A DNA stretch of 64,000 bases from Anthostomella pinea (lineage: Eukaryota > Ascomycota > Sordariomycetes > Xylariales > Xylariaceae), in contig CAUWAG010000018.1 of assembly GCA_963556695.1 (NCBI GenBank), positions 3,348,001-3,412,000 of the forward strand, given 5' to 3'. The notes beneath the pieces were generated by a model. It was not told the DNA's origin, did not search any database, and saw only the letters and a list, made by a program, of their open reading frames with translations. Made by a program: the position numbers and the translations under genes. Below are positions 1 to 12,262 of the stretch, piece by piece (within the stretch, counting starts at the first letter, position 1; each line of letters opens with the position of its first letter).

Positions 1-1086
1 GACATTATTATGAGGTATGCTGCCATCGTACCAGGAGTCTGTGCCATTATTTGGACATGGCTACTTTACAAGGGGCGTCACGAGATACACAGGGCTATCG
101 ACATTCTGGACTTCGCCAGTCGTATCCTCGCGGCCAATCCAGCACTGGTGTTGCTAGGCTTTGGATCGTTAGCTTTCGTGGTGGGGTGGACCTGGGTATG
201 GCTGTGGATGTTCACTAGAATCTTCCTCGGAGGTTACTTTTCGAAATCCCTTTCGGCCTTTGTCATCGGTACGGCAACATGGTGGCTGGCTATCTTCTTC
301 TTCCTCATGTATGTCTGGACCCTCTCCGTTATGAGCGGAGTTGTTCGGGCTACAACGGGAGGCACCGTTTCGAACTGGTATTTCCACCGCAACCACCAGA
401 CACCTGCCACATCGAACGCGATTGTCAAAGGGGCTCTGGGACACTCAACGACAACAGTGTTCGGCACTATCTGTGCCTCCACTCTTCTTTCGCTGGCTGT
501 CCGGGTGCCGATACTGATCCTACCCCGACGCATCTCAAGCATATTCGAGTTCATAGGATGGCGACTCGCACCGAGACCGGTGTCTGTTCTCACGAACCCC
601 CTAGCACTCACATATGCCTCGATCCATTCATTGCCTTTGATGGAGTCTGCATCCCAGCTAAGTAGGATTCAGTTCTTGTCGACGGGGCCCACCACAACTC
701 TCACGCCGAGCGCATTCTCTCGGCGGAACCAGACAGCCTCCCTAATGCCCTACAGGATGGCCAAGATGTTGCTCCACGCAGCGCGGTTCGTCATGTCGAC
801 AGCCCTAGGGTTCGCGGCTTGGGTCATGACGGCGCGGCAGCTACAGGTCCAGCTACCCGATGGACTTGGCATCAGGGGGAGTGCTTATGCTTACGTTGTA
901 GGCATGGTGGCGAGTATGATCGGCTGGGGAGTGCTAGGGGCTATGGAAGGCATTCTATCTGGCATCCTCGATGGCGTTCTCATATGCTACGCCAGCGAAA
1001 GAAGGCTCGGCAGCGACCGTGCGACATACTGCATTGAAGCTGCGAAACTGTTCGAGGACAGGGGACATGAAAGGGATATGGTGTGA
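1..1086 (+). CDS. Choline transporter-like (CTL/SLC44, Pns1-type) membrane protein, 3' part
   Basis: The frame is open from the first base of the window (residues DII precede the first ATG at base 10), so the true start lies upstream and this is the C-terminal 361 residues. About seven hydrophobic segments are visible, for example near residues 6-23, 48-75, 86-111 and 154-175, with a long paired stretch near the C-terminus. The stretch SGVVRATTGGTVSNWYFHR followed by a GALGHSTTTVFGTICASTL-type helix is the layout of the CTL/SLC44 (plasma-membrane choline transporter) domain, to which yeast Pns1 belongs. The family is membrane-located; transport of choline by fungal members is not well established. 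No intron is seen in this part. Family call from motif memory; fairly sure. Confidence 0.8.
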   Translation, partial: DIIMRYAAIVPGVCAIIWTWLLYKGRHEIHRAIDILDFASRILAANPALVLLGFGSLAFVVGWTWVWLWMFTRIFLGGYFSKSLSAFVIGTATWWLAIFFFLMYVWTLSVMSGVVRATTGGTVSNWYFHRNHQTPATSNAIVKGALGHSTTTVFGTICASTLLSLAVRVPILILPRRISSIFEFIGWRLAPRPVSVLTNPLALTYASIHSLPLMESASQLSRIQFLSTGPTTTLTPSAFSRRNQTASLMPYRMAKMLLHAARFVMSTALGFAAWVMTARQLQVQLPDGLGIRGSAYAYVVGMVASMIGWGVLGAMEGILSGILDGVLICYASERRLGSDRATYCIEAAKLFEDRGHERDMV

Positions 1087-1492
1087 GGTGATTCGGGCTT
1101 GCATAAGGGTTTGATTTGGTTTGGCGACAACCACCAGAGGGGTGCGGGTGCATTGGAGTTCCCGAGATTGTACATGATAACATAGAACTGTTACATAATT
1201 CTTTCATCCGAATCGCGCGTCTCGATCACGGAAACTGCCCCGTGTAAGGAAATTGCGTGTGCTGCGCCTGTTGCGCAACATAGCACATGCAACCAAGGCT
1301 TTATTAGAGTTTGTGTCGTCTAAAAACGTGCTTCTGGTGGCTGGAAACCCGAGCAACCGAAGCCAAATTCGAATCTACCCACGGCCTGTTCTCAACAAAA
1401 GCTGCTGACGCTCGCTCTATTTTCCAACTGTGATTTATGGATGCCCTTGTCATAGCAGCTTCTTCCTTCAACGAAGTGACGACCGTAACACG
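1087..1492. other. Intergenic: 3' UTR of CTL gene and promoter of next gene
   Basis: About 400 bases between two genes on the same strand. No coding signal, repeat or RNA gene is seen. Confidence 0.6.
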
Positions 1493-2652
1493 ATGTCACA
1501 ACCGACTGAGGCCCGAGCAGCCGCCTCGGTGCACTCCGTGGCTGAAGACGGCCTGGAAGACGACGACGTCTGGTGCGCTGTCGGAGAGCGGACAGGTAGG
1601 CTTCGAGGACTCCTGATGCCTCGCGTGTGTATCGAACACTGACGTTGTTTGTGTTCAGACGAATTGGAAGAATGGCAGAATGTCCCTGAATCGGTCAAGG
1701 CTCATGATGATGCCCGTAAGGAAGAGACCTCCCTCTCTTTGTTTGAACACACCTGCTTTCCTACTCGGCAAGCAGTCTACCTAACACTACCTACACTACC
1801 GACTTATCCCACGAGCGTCTTGCCCACTCTCACTCTAACCGTTCAGCTACGTACCTGTGTATCAACCGTGGAGCTCGTCCGTGAACACAGCCAGCTAACA
1901 GTGCGCCTGCAGACAAGCCCCTTGACTACTACGACGACTTCGTCGACGTCCAGCCGGACCCGGCCTCGTGCGAATGGCTGCTCGTCGACCACACCCCGCC
2001 CATCGGACGGGACTGGCACAAGCTGGAGCGCCGCGCGAGCCGGTCGAACGAGAAGAAGGAGCAGCAACCTCAAGAAAAGCTGGTAGCCGGCGGCGTCGAC
2101 GTACCGGCCTCCTCCCCTATCGACATCCCCAAGCCGCGCCCGCAGGAGTCTGCCTGCCCGCACGAGCAGGACATAAAGCAGGCAGCCGACGTCCTCTATG
2201 CAATGGCCTCCTCACCCGTGGACATCGCCAAGCCGCACCCAAGAGTCGTGGAGTCTCCCCCGCCGCATGAAGCGGAAGCGAACAAGGAGAAGCACAAACA
2301 AGCCGCCTCAACCTCCCTTCGTCGCATAGACGAATACCGCGCTGCCGCTATTGCCGCTGCCGCCGCTGCCGCCGCCGCAGTCCCCGCAACCAGAACCAGA
2401 ACCAGAGAGCCGTTCGAGGTGTCCGATGCGCAGCGAGCGAGCGCCGGGGAGTGGTGGCAGGCCCGGGTCCCCGAGCACCAGCACTTTTCCCAGGTCGCCG
2501 TCTTGCAGCCCGTCGAACAACGACGCAGCAGCAGCAGCAGTAGGAGGCTCCCCGTTCGGGCTGCGCAGCCGAGTAGTCGGAGGCCTCCTGGTAATGCTCC
2601 TGCTGCTGCCGGCGCGCACCACCGCTCTCGAGACATATACAGGTGGAGCTAG
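1493..2652 (+). CDS. Protein of unknown function, three exons
   Basis: Not recognised. Exons 1493-1595, 1659-1715 and 1913-2652 join in phase: MSQPTEARAAAS opens the protein, the acceptor at 1658 brings in DELEEWQNVPESVKAHDDA, and the acceptor at 1912 brings in HKPLDYYDDFVDVQPDP. The first 100 residues are acidic and Trp/Asp-rich (LEDDDVWCAVGERT, EWLLVDHTPPIGRDWHKLE), which looks like genuine coding sequence. Then follow repeated VDIPKP/VDIAKP motifs and an alanine run near 2341-2385. Beyond about base 2420 the annotated frame becomes Arg/Ser-rich and looks like noise, while the +1 frame encodes a hydrophobic stretch (VVGGLLVMLLLLPA, about 2576-2617) ending at a stop near 2728. A third intron may therefore switch frame and give a membrane-anchored C-terminus. 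The start and first two introns are well supported, the 3' end is not. Confidence 0.6.
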
Positions 2653-4669
2653 GCTGCTTGCTAGGGTGGCTCGCGCCCTCCGAGGCCGGTATGTGATACC
2701 GCCTCCAGGTCAGGTCAGTTTATGGTAGGAAGGCGATACTAAATGCGGAGCAGTCATTCACCCTGTGGTCAAATGCTGCCTTGTCCAGGGCAACGGGCGT
2801 GGGGATGGAGAGGAGGAAACGGCGGCGGAGAGGAGAGAAAGAATACGGCGCAGTGGTCCAGTGGACCGTTCACTGTCGCAGATATGTCTGGAAAGCAGCA
2901 CTTAATGGGTATACCCTGAGCCATATCCAACATATGCGGAAATGGGTGTTTCTCAACCTGTGCTGCTTACCCTGAGACACGGTCTCTATGGACTGGGCGT
3001 GGGAGAAGCGGGAAAATTGGCTGAGAGTCCCGTACCAAGTGACGGAGCTCCCTTCTTAGACATGTATTTCAGCTCTTGCAAGTTAAAATCAATAAACTCA
3101 ATTCCCATGATCTCTCTGTGACCTTAGGATTATTACGACGAAGGCATGTTGACCATCTGCTGCAACTCCACGTACTACTTACTACTTTATCATGAGACTG
3201 CTTTGGCAAGGTGGGAGGAGTAGGAAATATAAAGCGATGATGCCTTCACTTCATATGGGGTTATCAGTAGGCCAGCGTGGAAATTAAAGGGGTACATGGG
3301 AGGCATGATCGGACTTGGCAGAATATATACAAAGTGCTGGCAATGTAACACCAATGCCGGTACAGTGAAACACACCTGATATTGCGACTGATGGCTGTAT
3401 TGTGTTTACAGCACTCGTAGATTGTGTATATCACGGCGTCGTTGGGGTCCTCCTCTTGGATCAACGATGCGATCCTCCATAAATCGGTAGGCTGACCCCG
3501 TAGATCTGACTTCAGATGCCTAGAGCATGGAGGCTATCAAAGTCATAGGCCAGCCAGCCACATGACGGTTCCGCTGATTATTAGCCAGGCAGAGGACGAT
3601 GTGATATGGATTCGAAGAAGCAGTCGACTTGGTGTGTTACATCAATTCTTGGTCATTGAAACCTTACGAAACCCTCACTGCGGTACGTGATCAATACCTA
3701 CCAGGTACCTGTGGTAGGCCTCTAATAAGTGCCGTTCAGCGGTGATAGCCGAGCCTGGATACAGCATTAAACAAGGCAATACATACACCTCTAGTCAACG
3801 TACGCCTTTGCCTGTGCTATTCCATGTGACCAGCGAATCTGTCAATGAGCCACGCCGTCGTGCGAATCCACAGCAGGCCTCTGAAATAGCCCAAAGGATG
3901 ACCTCGGCATATCGGGAGCGCCTCAATCCAATGCGGCGAATTCGTTGACCACTGTGGCTCAGGGCTCGACAATTCGTCAGCCAGTATCGCCTATTCCAAA
4001 TTCGCCATCCATACCTGCTGTTCTTCATCCACGCTCGTGACAATGTGATATACATGACTAAGGTGGATCGGCTGCCCGGAAAACCGAGGTGTTTCGCGGG
4101 CTGCCTCCCGGACGGTAGCATGTACCGGATAACAGATGTGACGCGGCAGGTTTTGGGTTTGCGAGAGAGGGCAGAGGTGGCAACCGATGGCGAATCGAGG
4201 CAGTGCTGGCAGCTTGGGCATACATGTACCATAGGTACTCTACAGCATTCAACGTCGTTCCATTGACACAACCACATTGCTCACTGTTGGTATTTATTGA
4301 TTGTCGTCGGATCTCTCAGGTCCCTCGAGTCAGATCACTTGGCGGCAAGAACTCACCGCGTGGCAAGAGAGTCCCTGGCAGTATTGCACCTGTGCACCCG
4401 AAACTCCAGGTCGACAGCACCCGCACCCGCACCCCAGCAGACCCAGGCTCCCCTCCCTACTAACTGAAAGACCCCACTACGCAACACTATCACATCATAT
4501 AAACCGGCGCACTCACTTCCATACCTACCTACCTACCTTACCTGTGCTCGACTTCACCCTCACCACTACCACCTACTATCACGTCTACACACACGACGCA
4601 TCCTACTTCCGCAGCCCTCACGAAATACCAGATCACCCCGACCGAATCGACCGAATCAATCAATCACGC
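2653..4669. other. Intergenic, about 2 kb, plus 5' leader of WW-domain gene
   Basis: No gene is supported. The last 370 bases (4301-4669) are open in frame with the WW-domain gene, but contain no ATG in that frame before 4670; they are rich in AC and CT tracts (for example 4480-4600), as in fungal 5' leaders. A 160-residue minus-strand frame at 3795-4277 has no recognisable motif and unconvincing composition. Confidence 0.6.
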
Positions 4670-5659
4670 ATGGCCGACTTCGCACCCCCCAGCGGCCCGC
4701 CCCCGCCCAGGGAGCCAGAGCTGCCCCCGGGATGGCTGGCTAGATGGAACGACCAGTACTCGGAATGGTACTACATCAACGAGTTCACCAAGCAGTCGCA
4801 ATGGAACAAGCCCACAGCGCCCGCCGTCAACCCCAACGCGCCACACGACCCCTCCGCGCCCGCTGGCCCTCCTCCGGGCTACACCCCGGGCCGCAGCCCC
4901 GCGCCCCCGTCCGATACCAAGAGCAGCTCGAATCCGTTCGTTAACCACGACACGAAGCCCGGCTACGGCAGCAGCAACAGCTACAACAACGAGGACGCCG
5001 ACGCCCGCTTGGCACGTCAGCTTCAGGAGGAGGAGAACGCCCGCGCGGGAACTCCTGGGAGCCGTGGCGCTGCGCAGTCCTACATGGGCGGCCAGCAGGG
5101 CGGCGCCCCCTACCCGCCCGCGAACCAGTCGCCGTACCCGGACCAGCGAGGTTCAAGCGCCGGCGGCTCGTCGTCGGACAAGGCTAAGGGCCTGCTGGGC
5201 AAGTTCTTCGGCAACAAAAACAAGCAGCAGGGCGGCTACGGCGGCGGAGGCTACGGACAGCAGCAACAACAGCAGTACGGCGGCTACCCGCAGCAGCAGC
5301 AGGGCGGATACTACGGCGGTGGACCGCCTCAGGGACAGCAGTACGGAGGCTATGGAGGCCCACCGCAGGGGTACCAGCAAGGCGGCGGCTATGGCGGTGG
5401 AGGCTATGGCGGCGGCGGTGGTTACGGCCAGGCGCCTAAGAAGTCGGGTGGCATGGGCGCCATGGGCGGTGCGGCGCTCGGTCTGGGTGCTGGTGCCATC
5501 GGTGGTGCGCTGATCGCCAATGAGATCGACGACCACGAGGACGAGGCGTACCAGGAGGGCTACAACAACGGCAATGACAACAACGACTACGGTGGTGGCG
5601 GCGGCGATGACTACGGTGGTGGTGGTGGCGATGACTTTGGCGGCGGCGACGATTTCTAA
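4670..5659 (+). CDS. WW-domain protein with Gly/Gln/Tyr-rich low-complexity tail (Wwm1-like)
   Basis: A single exon of 329 residues starting MADFAPPSGPPPP. A WW domain lies at about residues 18-47: LPPGW with W22, the aromatic pair Y34/Y35 and W45 before P48, so both signature tryptophans and the closing proline are present. WW domains bind Pro-rich peptides (PPxY-type). After a Pro-rich linker comes DADARLARQLQEEENAR (about residues 105-121), then a long tract of GGYGGGGYGQQQQQQ-type repeats, a glycine/alanine hydrophobic segment (MGAMGGAALGLGAGAIGGAL) and an acidic Gly-Asp tail (repeated DDYGGGGG). The arrangement resembles fungal Wwm1-like proteins; in yeast Wwm1 interacts with the metacaspase, which is known of the family and not shown here. 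The Q/G/Y-rich tract is prion-like in composition. The next gene, on the opposite strand, is convergent. Confidence 0.85.
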   Translation: MADFAPPSGPPPPREPELPPGWLARWNDQYSEWYYINEFTKQSQWNKPTAPAVNPNAPHDPSAPAGPPPGYTPGRSPAPPSDTKSSSNPFVNHDTKPGYGSSNSYNNEDADARLARQLQEEENARAGTPGSRGAAQSYMGGQQGGAPYPPANQSPYPDQRGSSAGGSSSDKAKGLLGKFFGNKNKQQGGYGGGGYGQQQQQQYGGYPQQQQGGYYGGGPPQGQQYGGYGGPPQGYQQGGGYGGGGYGGGGGYGQAPKKSGGMGAMGGAALGLGAGAIGGALIANEIDDHEDEAYQEGYNNGNDNNDYGGGGGDDYGGGGGDDFGGGDDF

Positions 5660-6091
5660 AGGGAAAGGGGCTCGGAGGAGCAAATTGCCTTGCGCTACCT
5701 CTCTATACCTAAGCACTTGAGAACACGACGGTCTGAGATAGAAGTCTGCGAACAATGCTAGTCAAGCAGAAAGAGTTGATCACGGAAGAGGGTTGGCACA
5801 CAATAGCAAGGGAACTCCGTATGAAATGGTTCGGGTTCACCGATAGCTTTTCGGACATGACTTCGTAGTACGACTTTCTACATCTATTCAGTTGCTTGTT
5901 AAAAAATTGTGAGCTGCTATGTCGTGCCAGAATCGTTCATTAAATTGTTAGGTCACTATTTCTAGACTCGAGGCTTTCTTCCGTGTACTACGAATCAATC
6001 GTAATTCTTGTCTATCGAAAATGCACCACTACAGCATGCTTCATGTGCCCAAGAAATCGGTCCTTCCATGGTTCTGTCACAAGTCCTGTCC
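5660..6091. other. Intergenic between convergent genes
   Basis: About 430 bases holding the 3' UTRs of the WW-domain gene (+) and EMC7 (-). It is AT-richer than its flanks and shows no coding signal. Confidence 0.6.
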
Positions 6092-7267
6092 CTATCTCTT
6101 CCCGCCCTTCTTGCCTCCATTGCCGGACGCCCCAGCGGGAGCCTCCTGGCCGCCCTCGTCCTTCTTGCTCTGGCCGGCCAGGAAACCGGCCACGTCGAAG
6201 TTGCCCATGGGGTTCGCGCCCGGCTGGGCCCCGCCGCCCATCAGGCTGCCCATCGGGTTCTTCTTCTGCTGCTCTTCGAACTCGGCTCGCATCTCGGGGT
6301 CCACTGTGTTTTGGGACATGGGGGTTAGTAGGCTGGTTGCGAGAACGTATTGTATGGGGAGGCGGGGGAATAAGGGATAAGGGTTTGTAAAAAGGTGCGG
6401 ATGAGGTAGAGGTCGGAAAGGCGGGAGTAAAGTGGACGTACTGTTGTCGAGCATCTTTGGCATGCCGATGAAGAGGGCCATGCTCACGAGGCCCATCAGG
6501 ATCATGGGGTTCTTGAGGATGTTGAGGATCGAGACTGCGCGCTCGGGCGTTAGCAAGGCATACCATACCATACCATACCATACCATAACCAACGGATGTC
6601 CTCCCGGCGTATATACTCGCCCGATCCGATCCGATCCGATTCCTTCTCTGAGTCGAACGGACGGACGGACGGACGGACCGGAAGAGTAGACGAGGGAAGA
6701 GTAGACGAGGGAAGAGTAGACGAGGGAAGAGTAGACAAGGGAGATAAACTCACAAGATCCACGCTCGGTATAGTAGACCTTGGGCCCCAAAACCTTGACC
6801 GCGAACCCGGCGCCGGCCCCGGCTCCGACACCCGCCTCCTGCACCTCCTCGCCCTTGTTCTCCCAGTCGTTGCCGCGGTACGTCTCCCAGACCCTCACAT
6901 TTACACTGCTATCTCCTACACCAGCACCAGCACCACCCCCTACACCATCCCCAACAGCCACGACATCCACCCTCAGCGGCGCAAACGCCACCAGCGCGCA
7001 GTGCACGTCGGCCAGGTACGACCCGGGCGTGACGTTGCGGAACACGAACGTGTTGGCGACGGTCAGCGGCGCGCGGTACGTCGTGTGCAGCGTCGTGAGC
7101 GTGGCGTGCGTCGAGCCCGCGGGCAGGACGTGCGGATTCGGCAGGTGCGGCGGGGACGGCGGGATGGCGAGGGTTAGGGTCGTCGTGGTGAGCGCTGCTG
7201 TCGGGGCTAGGAGACTGATGAGGCTGAGGAGCAGGCCCGGGAGGGGACGGGGTGGTGAGAGGCGCAT
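6092..7267 (-). CDS. ER membrane protein complex subunit 7 (EMC7, Sop4-type)
   Basis: Three exons on the minus strand, 7267-6754, 6534-6442 and 6303-6092, encode 272 residues. The start (MRLSPPRPLPGLLLSLIS) gives a signal peptide. The middle is the EMC7 beta-sandwich domain (DUF2012): HVLPAGSTHATLTT, TYRAPLTVANTFVFRNVTPG and SYLADVHC. Exon 2 carries the single membrane helix, FSILNILKNPMILMGL..., then MPKMLDN. Exon 3 continues MDPEMRAEFEEQQKKNP, the family's conserved cytosolic motif, and ends in a Gly/Lys-rich tail. Splice phases restore the conserved helix exactly. EMC7 belongs to the EMC, which inserts tail-anchored and multi-pass proteins into the ER membrane. Intron 1 is packed with microsatellites (separate entry). 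EMC7 lies downstream of, and on the same strand as, the O-acetylhomoserine sulfhydrylase gene. Confidence 0.9.
   Translation of the reverse strand: MRLSPPRPLPGLLLSLISLLAPTAALTTTTLTLAIPPSPPHLPNPHVLPAGSTHATLTTLHTTYRAPLTVANTFVFRNVTPGSYLADVHCALVAFAPLRVDVVAVGDGVGGGAGAGVGDSSVNVRVWETYRGNDWENKGEEVQEAGVGAGAGAGFAVKVLGPKVYYTERGSCEFISLVYSSLVYSSLVYSSLVYSSGPSVRPSVRLREGIGSDRIGRVYTPGGHPLVMVWYGMVWYALLTPERAVSILNILKNPMILMGLVSMALFIGMPKMLDNSTSTLLPPFRPLPHPHLFTNPYPLFPRLPIQYVLATSLLTPMSQNTVDPEMRAEFEEQQKKNPMGSLMGGGAQPGANPMGNFDVAGFLAGQSKKDEGGQEAPAGASGNGGKKGGKR
6535..6753 (-). repeat. EMC7 intron 1 with four different tandem repeats
   Basis: Within one 219-bp intron (donor GTGAGT at 6753, branch CTAAC, acceptor at 6535) stand, on the + strand: TACCA x5 (6561-6585), CCGAT x4 (6621-6640), ACGG x5 (6657-6676) and a 15-mer GAAGAGTAGACGAGG x4 (6681-6740, the last copy with one change). 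The donor side abuts the 15-mer array closely. Confidence 0.95.
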
Positions 7268-7805
7268 CTTGAAAGGCAGGAGTGGTAGGCGTGTAATAAG
7301 GTGGGTGTGGTTGGTGTTCAACGGGCGGAGGGTGGGGTTGAGGTTGAGGTTATGATGCGAGAAGCTGGAGCTGGAGCCCCGGTGGAGGTTGCGCGCCGCA
7401 CTGACCAATGGCGTCAGACAGCGTTTGTTGCAGACCTCCCGTCGTCCTGTAAGCCAACAGAGATGTCGAAGCTGGAGTATACGGATAAGTCTTAATTAAT
7501 AACGATATATCAAGTTGGCAGTTTACCATTGATTATTACCTTTCATATTAAGGCTACACGTGTCGTCGGCAGGGCTGCACTCATACATCAGCCGGACGGA
7601 ATGTCCTGGGTCTCCCAGTCAGGCAGCCTCAAGTTCAGGGGTTCGATCACAACAACTTGTTGCGACTACCAACTTATCCCGACGTTCTTCTCTCCGGCAA
7701 AGACTCGATCGTTCCAGTTCATTCTTGTCAGAGGGTATATCTTCATTCACAGCCAAACCCAGCTATCTGTCCTGGCCACCACAGGGCATTCTGGCAAAGC
7801 ATCTA
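7268..7805. other. Intergenic: EMC7 promoter and 3' UTR of sulfhydrylase gene
   Basis: About 540 bases between two minus-strand genes. A TG/GA-rich stretch lies just upstream of the EMC7 start (7290-7390). No gene is seen. Confidence 0.6.
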
Positions 7806-9676
<1,871 letters not shown>

Positions 9677-10263
9677 TGTGTCTGAAGTAAATATCCTATA
9701 AGATCTCCGGGGTTTCGTGAGTCTCTCTGAGTGCTAGGCTAGTTGCGCTGGTTGTCGTGATACTTTAAGGAGGGGAATTGGATGTGTTACTGTACTCGGA
9801 GGCACGATCTCTTGCAACCGCCTATTGACAGTATATCTCCAACATGCCTACATGTACATATGTATTTCTTATGTACCTCGTCCCCATTAACAGCAGCGCC
9901 CGCATGGCGCTTCCGCCAGCGTCCCATGCTCTCGCGTCATTCCCAGCTGTGGGATCGACAGTGGATGAAGCCCGGAAAGCACGCCATCGACCTCGGCGCA
10001 GTCGACTTGCCCGGTCGGGAACAACCCTGTGAAAATCTCGAGTGGTGGTGTCGTGGGACGGGATTGGTCGCGTCCCTCGCTGTTACAGTGTACATCTCAA
10101 ATACACAAATACACAAATACGCATCGTATGTGGTGGACATGCACGTATCGGCATGTTCAACCACCTACCTAGGTACAGGGTCTTTTGTTAATCAAGTGGT
10201 GTTGCTACCCCTTTACTCATTAACTATAAAAAAACGGATACAATCCTGAGAACGCTATGGTGG
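9677..10263. other. Intergenic: sulfhydrylase promoter and 3' UTR of secreted-protein gene
   Basis: About 590 bases. A TGAGTC half-site near 9720 resembles Gcn4/Cpc1-type bZIP sites and would suit an amino-acid gene, but one near-match is weak evidence. A short AAATACACAAATACACAAAT repeat lies at about 10097-10118 and a CCTACCTAGGTA palindromic motif at about 10163-10176. Confidence 0.5.
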
Positions 10264-11265
10264 TCATGAAGCATCAATTTCTTTCGTCGGCCTAGTCACG
10301 CCTGGGATGTACTCGTTCAGTTTCAAGCCGCAAAGAGTTGGCTGCCTCCCGCCCGGAACCTCTTTCATTTTCTTCCCAATCAGTCCCAACGTCATCCTCT
10401 CCATCGTTATGAAACCCATATAAACGCACCCGTCGGGCTTGAAGGCCGAGGCGCCAAACTTGCAAATGGCCACTGCGCAGCCATGTTAGAGGAAATGGGC
10501 GCACGGGGAGTAACAACTTATTTAGGGGATAAGTTACTTACTGCATAGAGTGGTCAGGATCTGCAGGGGCTCGAATACCAGGAGCCAGCACGTGGAACAC
10601 CCGTAGCACTTGCACGGGTCCAGGGCCGAGACCACCTTGGTGACCACAGTGGCGCCCACTCTGGCGACGCCTTTGACCAAGCGCGGGTCCAGCGCGCCAT
10701 CATCACCATGGCCGCCGCCGCCGCCGTCGTCCAGCGCCACGAGGTCCTCCTCGCCGGTCCAGCCCGCCGCCGCGTCGCGCTTTGTGCTATCCAACAAGGA
10801 GCCGCCCAGGGAGGGGCCCATCTTGACAAGTTCTTTCCCTAACGCCTCCACGCCCTCGGCCGTGTTGATCTGTAGGTTGCCCTTCATGCCGTCCGGCAGC
10901 TTGACGTCGACGAATTCGTTCGCATTGCCCGCGGTCTCGAACATGCCCGCGAGGTCGCGCGTGTGCGCGCGGCGCGCCACCTTGTCCACGGCGTCTTTAA
11001 TCACGTCTATCAGCGTGACCTGGCCCATCAGGCCCTCGACAGTCTTCTGGAGAGCGTCGTAGTCGCCCGGGAACGTGACTGAGCCCTTGAACCCCGGCGT
11101 GTCCGCCTTCCAGGTCCGCCCCTCGTCGGCCCGGCCAATTATTGTCGAAGGTGTGTGGTCGTCGCGTGTGTTGTACGCTCGCAGGCGGTCGGCCGCGTCG
11201 GCGGACGCTGCCACGCCCAGCAGAGCGGCAAAAACAGCTGTGAGTAGCAGCGCGGGCGCTCGCAT
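10264..11265 (-). CDS. Secreted protein of unknown function with Cys-rich C-terminus
   Basis: Two exons on the minus strand, 11265-10542 and 10472-10264, encode 310 residues. The start is the ATG at 11265; the two codons before it are in frame but follow no upstream ATG. Residues 1-24 (MRAPALLLTAVFAALLGVAA...) are a clear signal peptide. The middle, about 200 residues, is soluble and charged with no recognised motif (KADTPGFKGSVTFPGDYDALQ), followed by a Gly-rich acidic linker (DDGGGGGHGDDG). The C-terminal part has clustered cysteines (DPCKCYGCSTCWLLVFEPLQ, then LCMAICKFG across the splice), continuing hydrophobic residues and a charged tail. The intron (69 bp) restores an uninterrupted frame, which supports it. 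The clustered cysteines could form disulfides, bind metal or be acylated; none is shown. Possible secreted or wall-associated protein; function unknown. Confidence 0.7.
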
Positions 11266-12262
11266 TTTCAAAGTTTCGCCCGTTTCGAGTTACTGGGTGA
11301 AGAAGGCTCGATTGGGAAAGTGGTTATACAGGAAAGTCTCTGGGGAAACATACCGTATCATCTCTGCGAAGGATGCGTCTGGGCCCCCCCCCGTCTTTAT
11401 GAGGTGTGGGCCTGTCTGGCTACGTAGGAAGGAAGAAGACAACAGGTAGGCACCATAGTTTGGGTCGGCCTCACCGAGTGGCACCGACAGGATTTAGCGC
11501 GCCTTCGTCATAAAAGATCTGTGGGATTTCATGGAACTCTTTTAGAAGAACCCACATACATATGCCGCCTTGGCCCAGTGCCGTGTATGCCGAAATAACG
11601 AAGAAGGTTGCAAAAGGTGGCCGGGGGAAGGGTCACGAGCGGGTGGCAAGCCACATGGCAACATCGCCCTTATATAAGTATGAACGGGCCATCGCCACAG
11701 GACTGGCACAGCTGCTTGGCTGACCTTGGCACATTTGTTTGTGGGACATAGAATCAAGTGGTGGCGAGAATCAGACGAAGCAAGTCACGAAGGTGAAACG
11801 TGTCCCGCTGTAAAGTATGTGTTCTCGTTCCTTCTTTATAATAACACGAGCTCTACCGAATCAGTCCGTGCCGTTGACGCCATGTTCAAAGAGAGAACTT
11901 TCGACTCCTAAAATAATACCAAAGAGGATTTCAATAGTCAATACCGGGGCGGCTGATCATCTAGACGAAGCCATGACCCCCTTCTACCGTTTGCTTGTGA
12001 CGTTTCCTTCGTCACCTCTCTTCTCCTTGGTTTGAGTGACGCCACAACGCCCCGTGTACGTCTTCATAATTTCCTTATTCTCTATCCAGAGAAGAAAGCC
12101 ATTACTCGTGATGTGTCGACTAGCTCTTGGGCACGTACAAATATACACTCTCCCAACCTGCCTGCGTCTTGTCCTCGGCTTCGCAGTCGAGGTACGGCTG
12201 GTACGGCGAGAGGGGGATGTCGGTGTAGCGCGGGCTGGCGACGGAGAGCCTGGCGGCGTCGC
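11266..12262. other. Intergenic, about 1 kb
   Basis: Promoter of the secreted-protein gene and 3' UTR of the membrane-protein gene. A run of nine C lies near 11389. A TATATAAGTA element at about 11670-11680 could be a TATA box, but lies some 400 bases from the next start. No gene is supported. Confidence 0.5.

Noticed and set aside
3795..4277. 160-residue minus-strand frame upstream of the WW-domain gene
   Set aside because: Cys/Arg/Ser-rich with no motif; lies in the probable promoter of the WW-domain gene.
4301..4669. In-frame upstream extension of the WW-domain protein
   Set aside because: No ATG in this frame before 4670, and the sequence looks like an AC/CT-rich leader.
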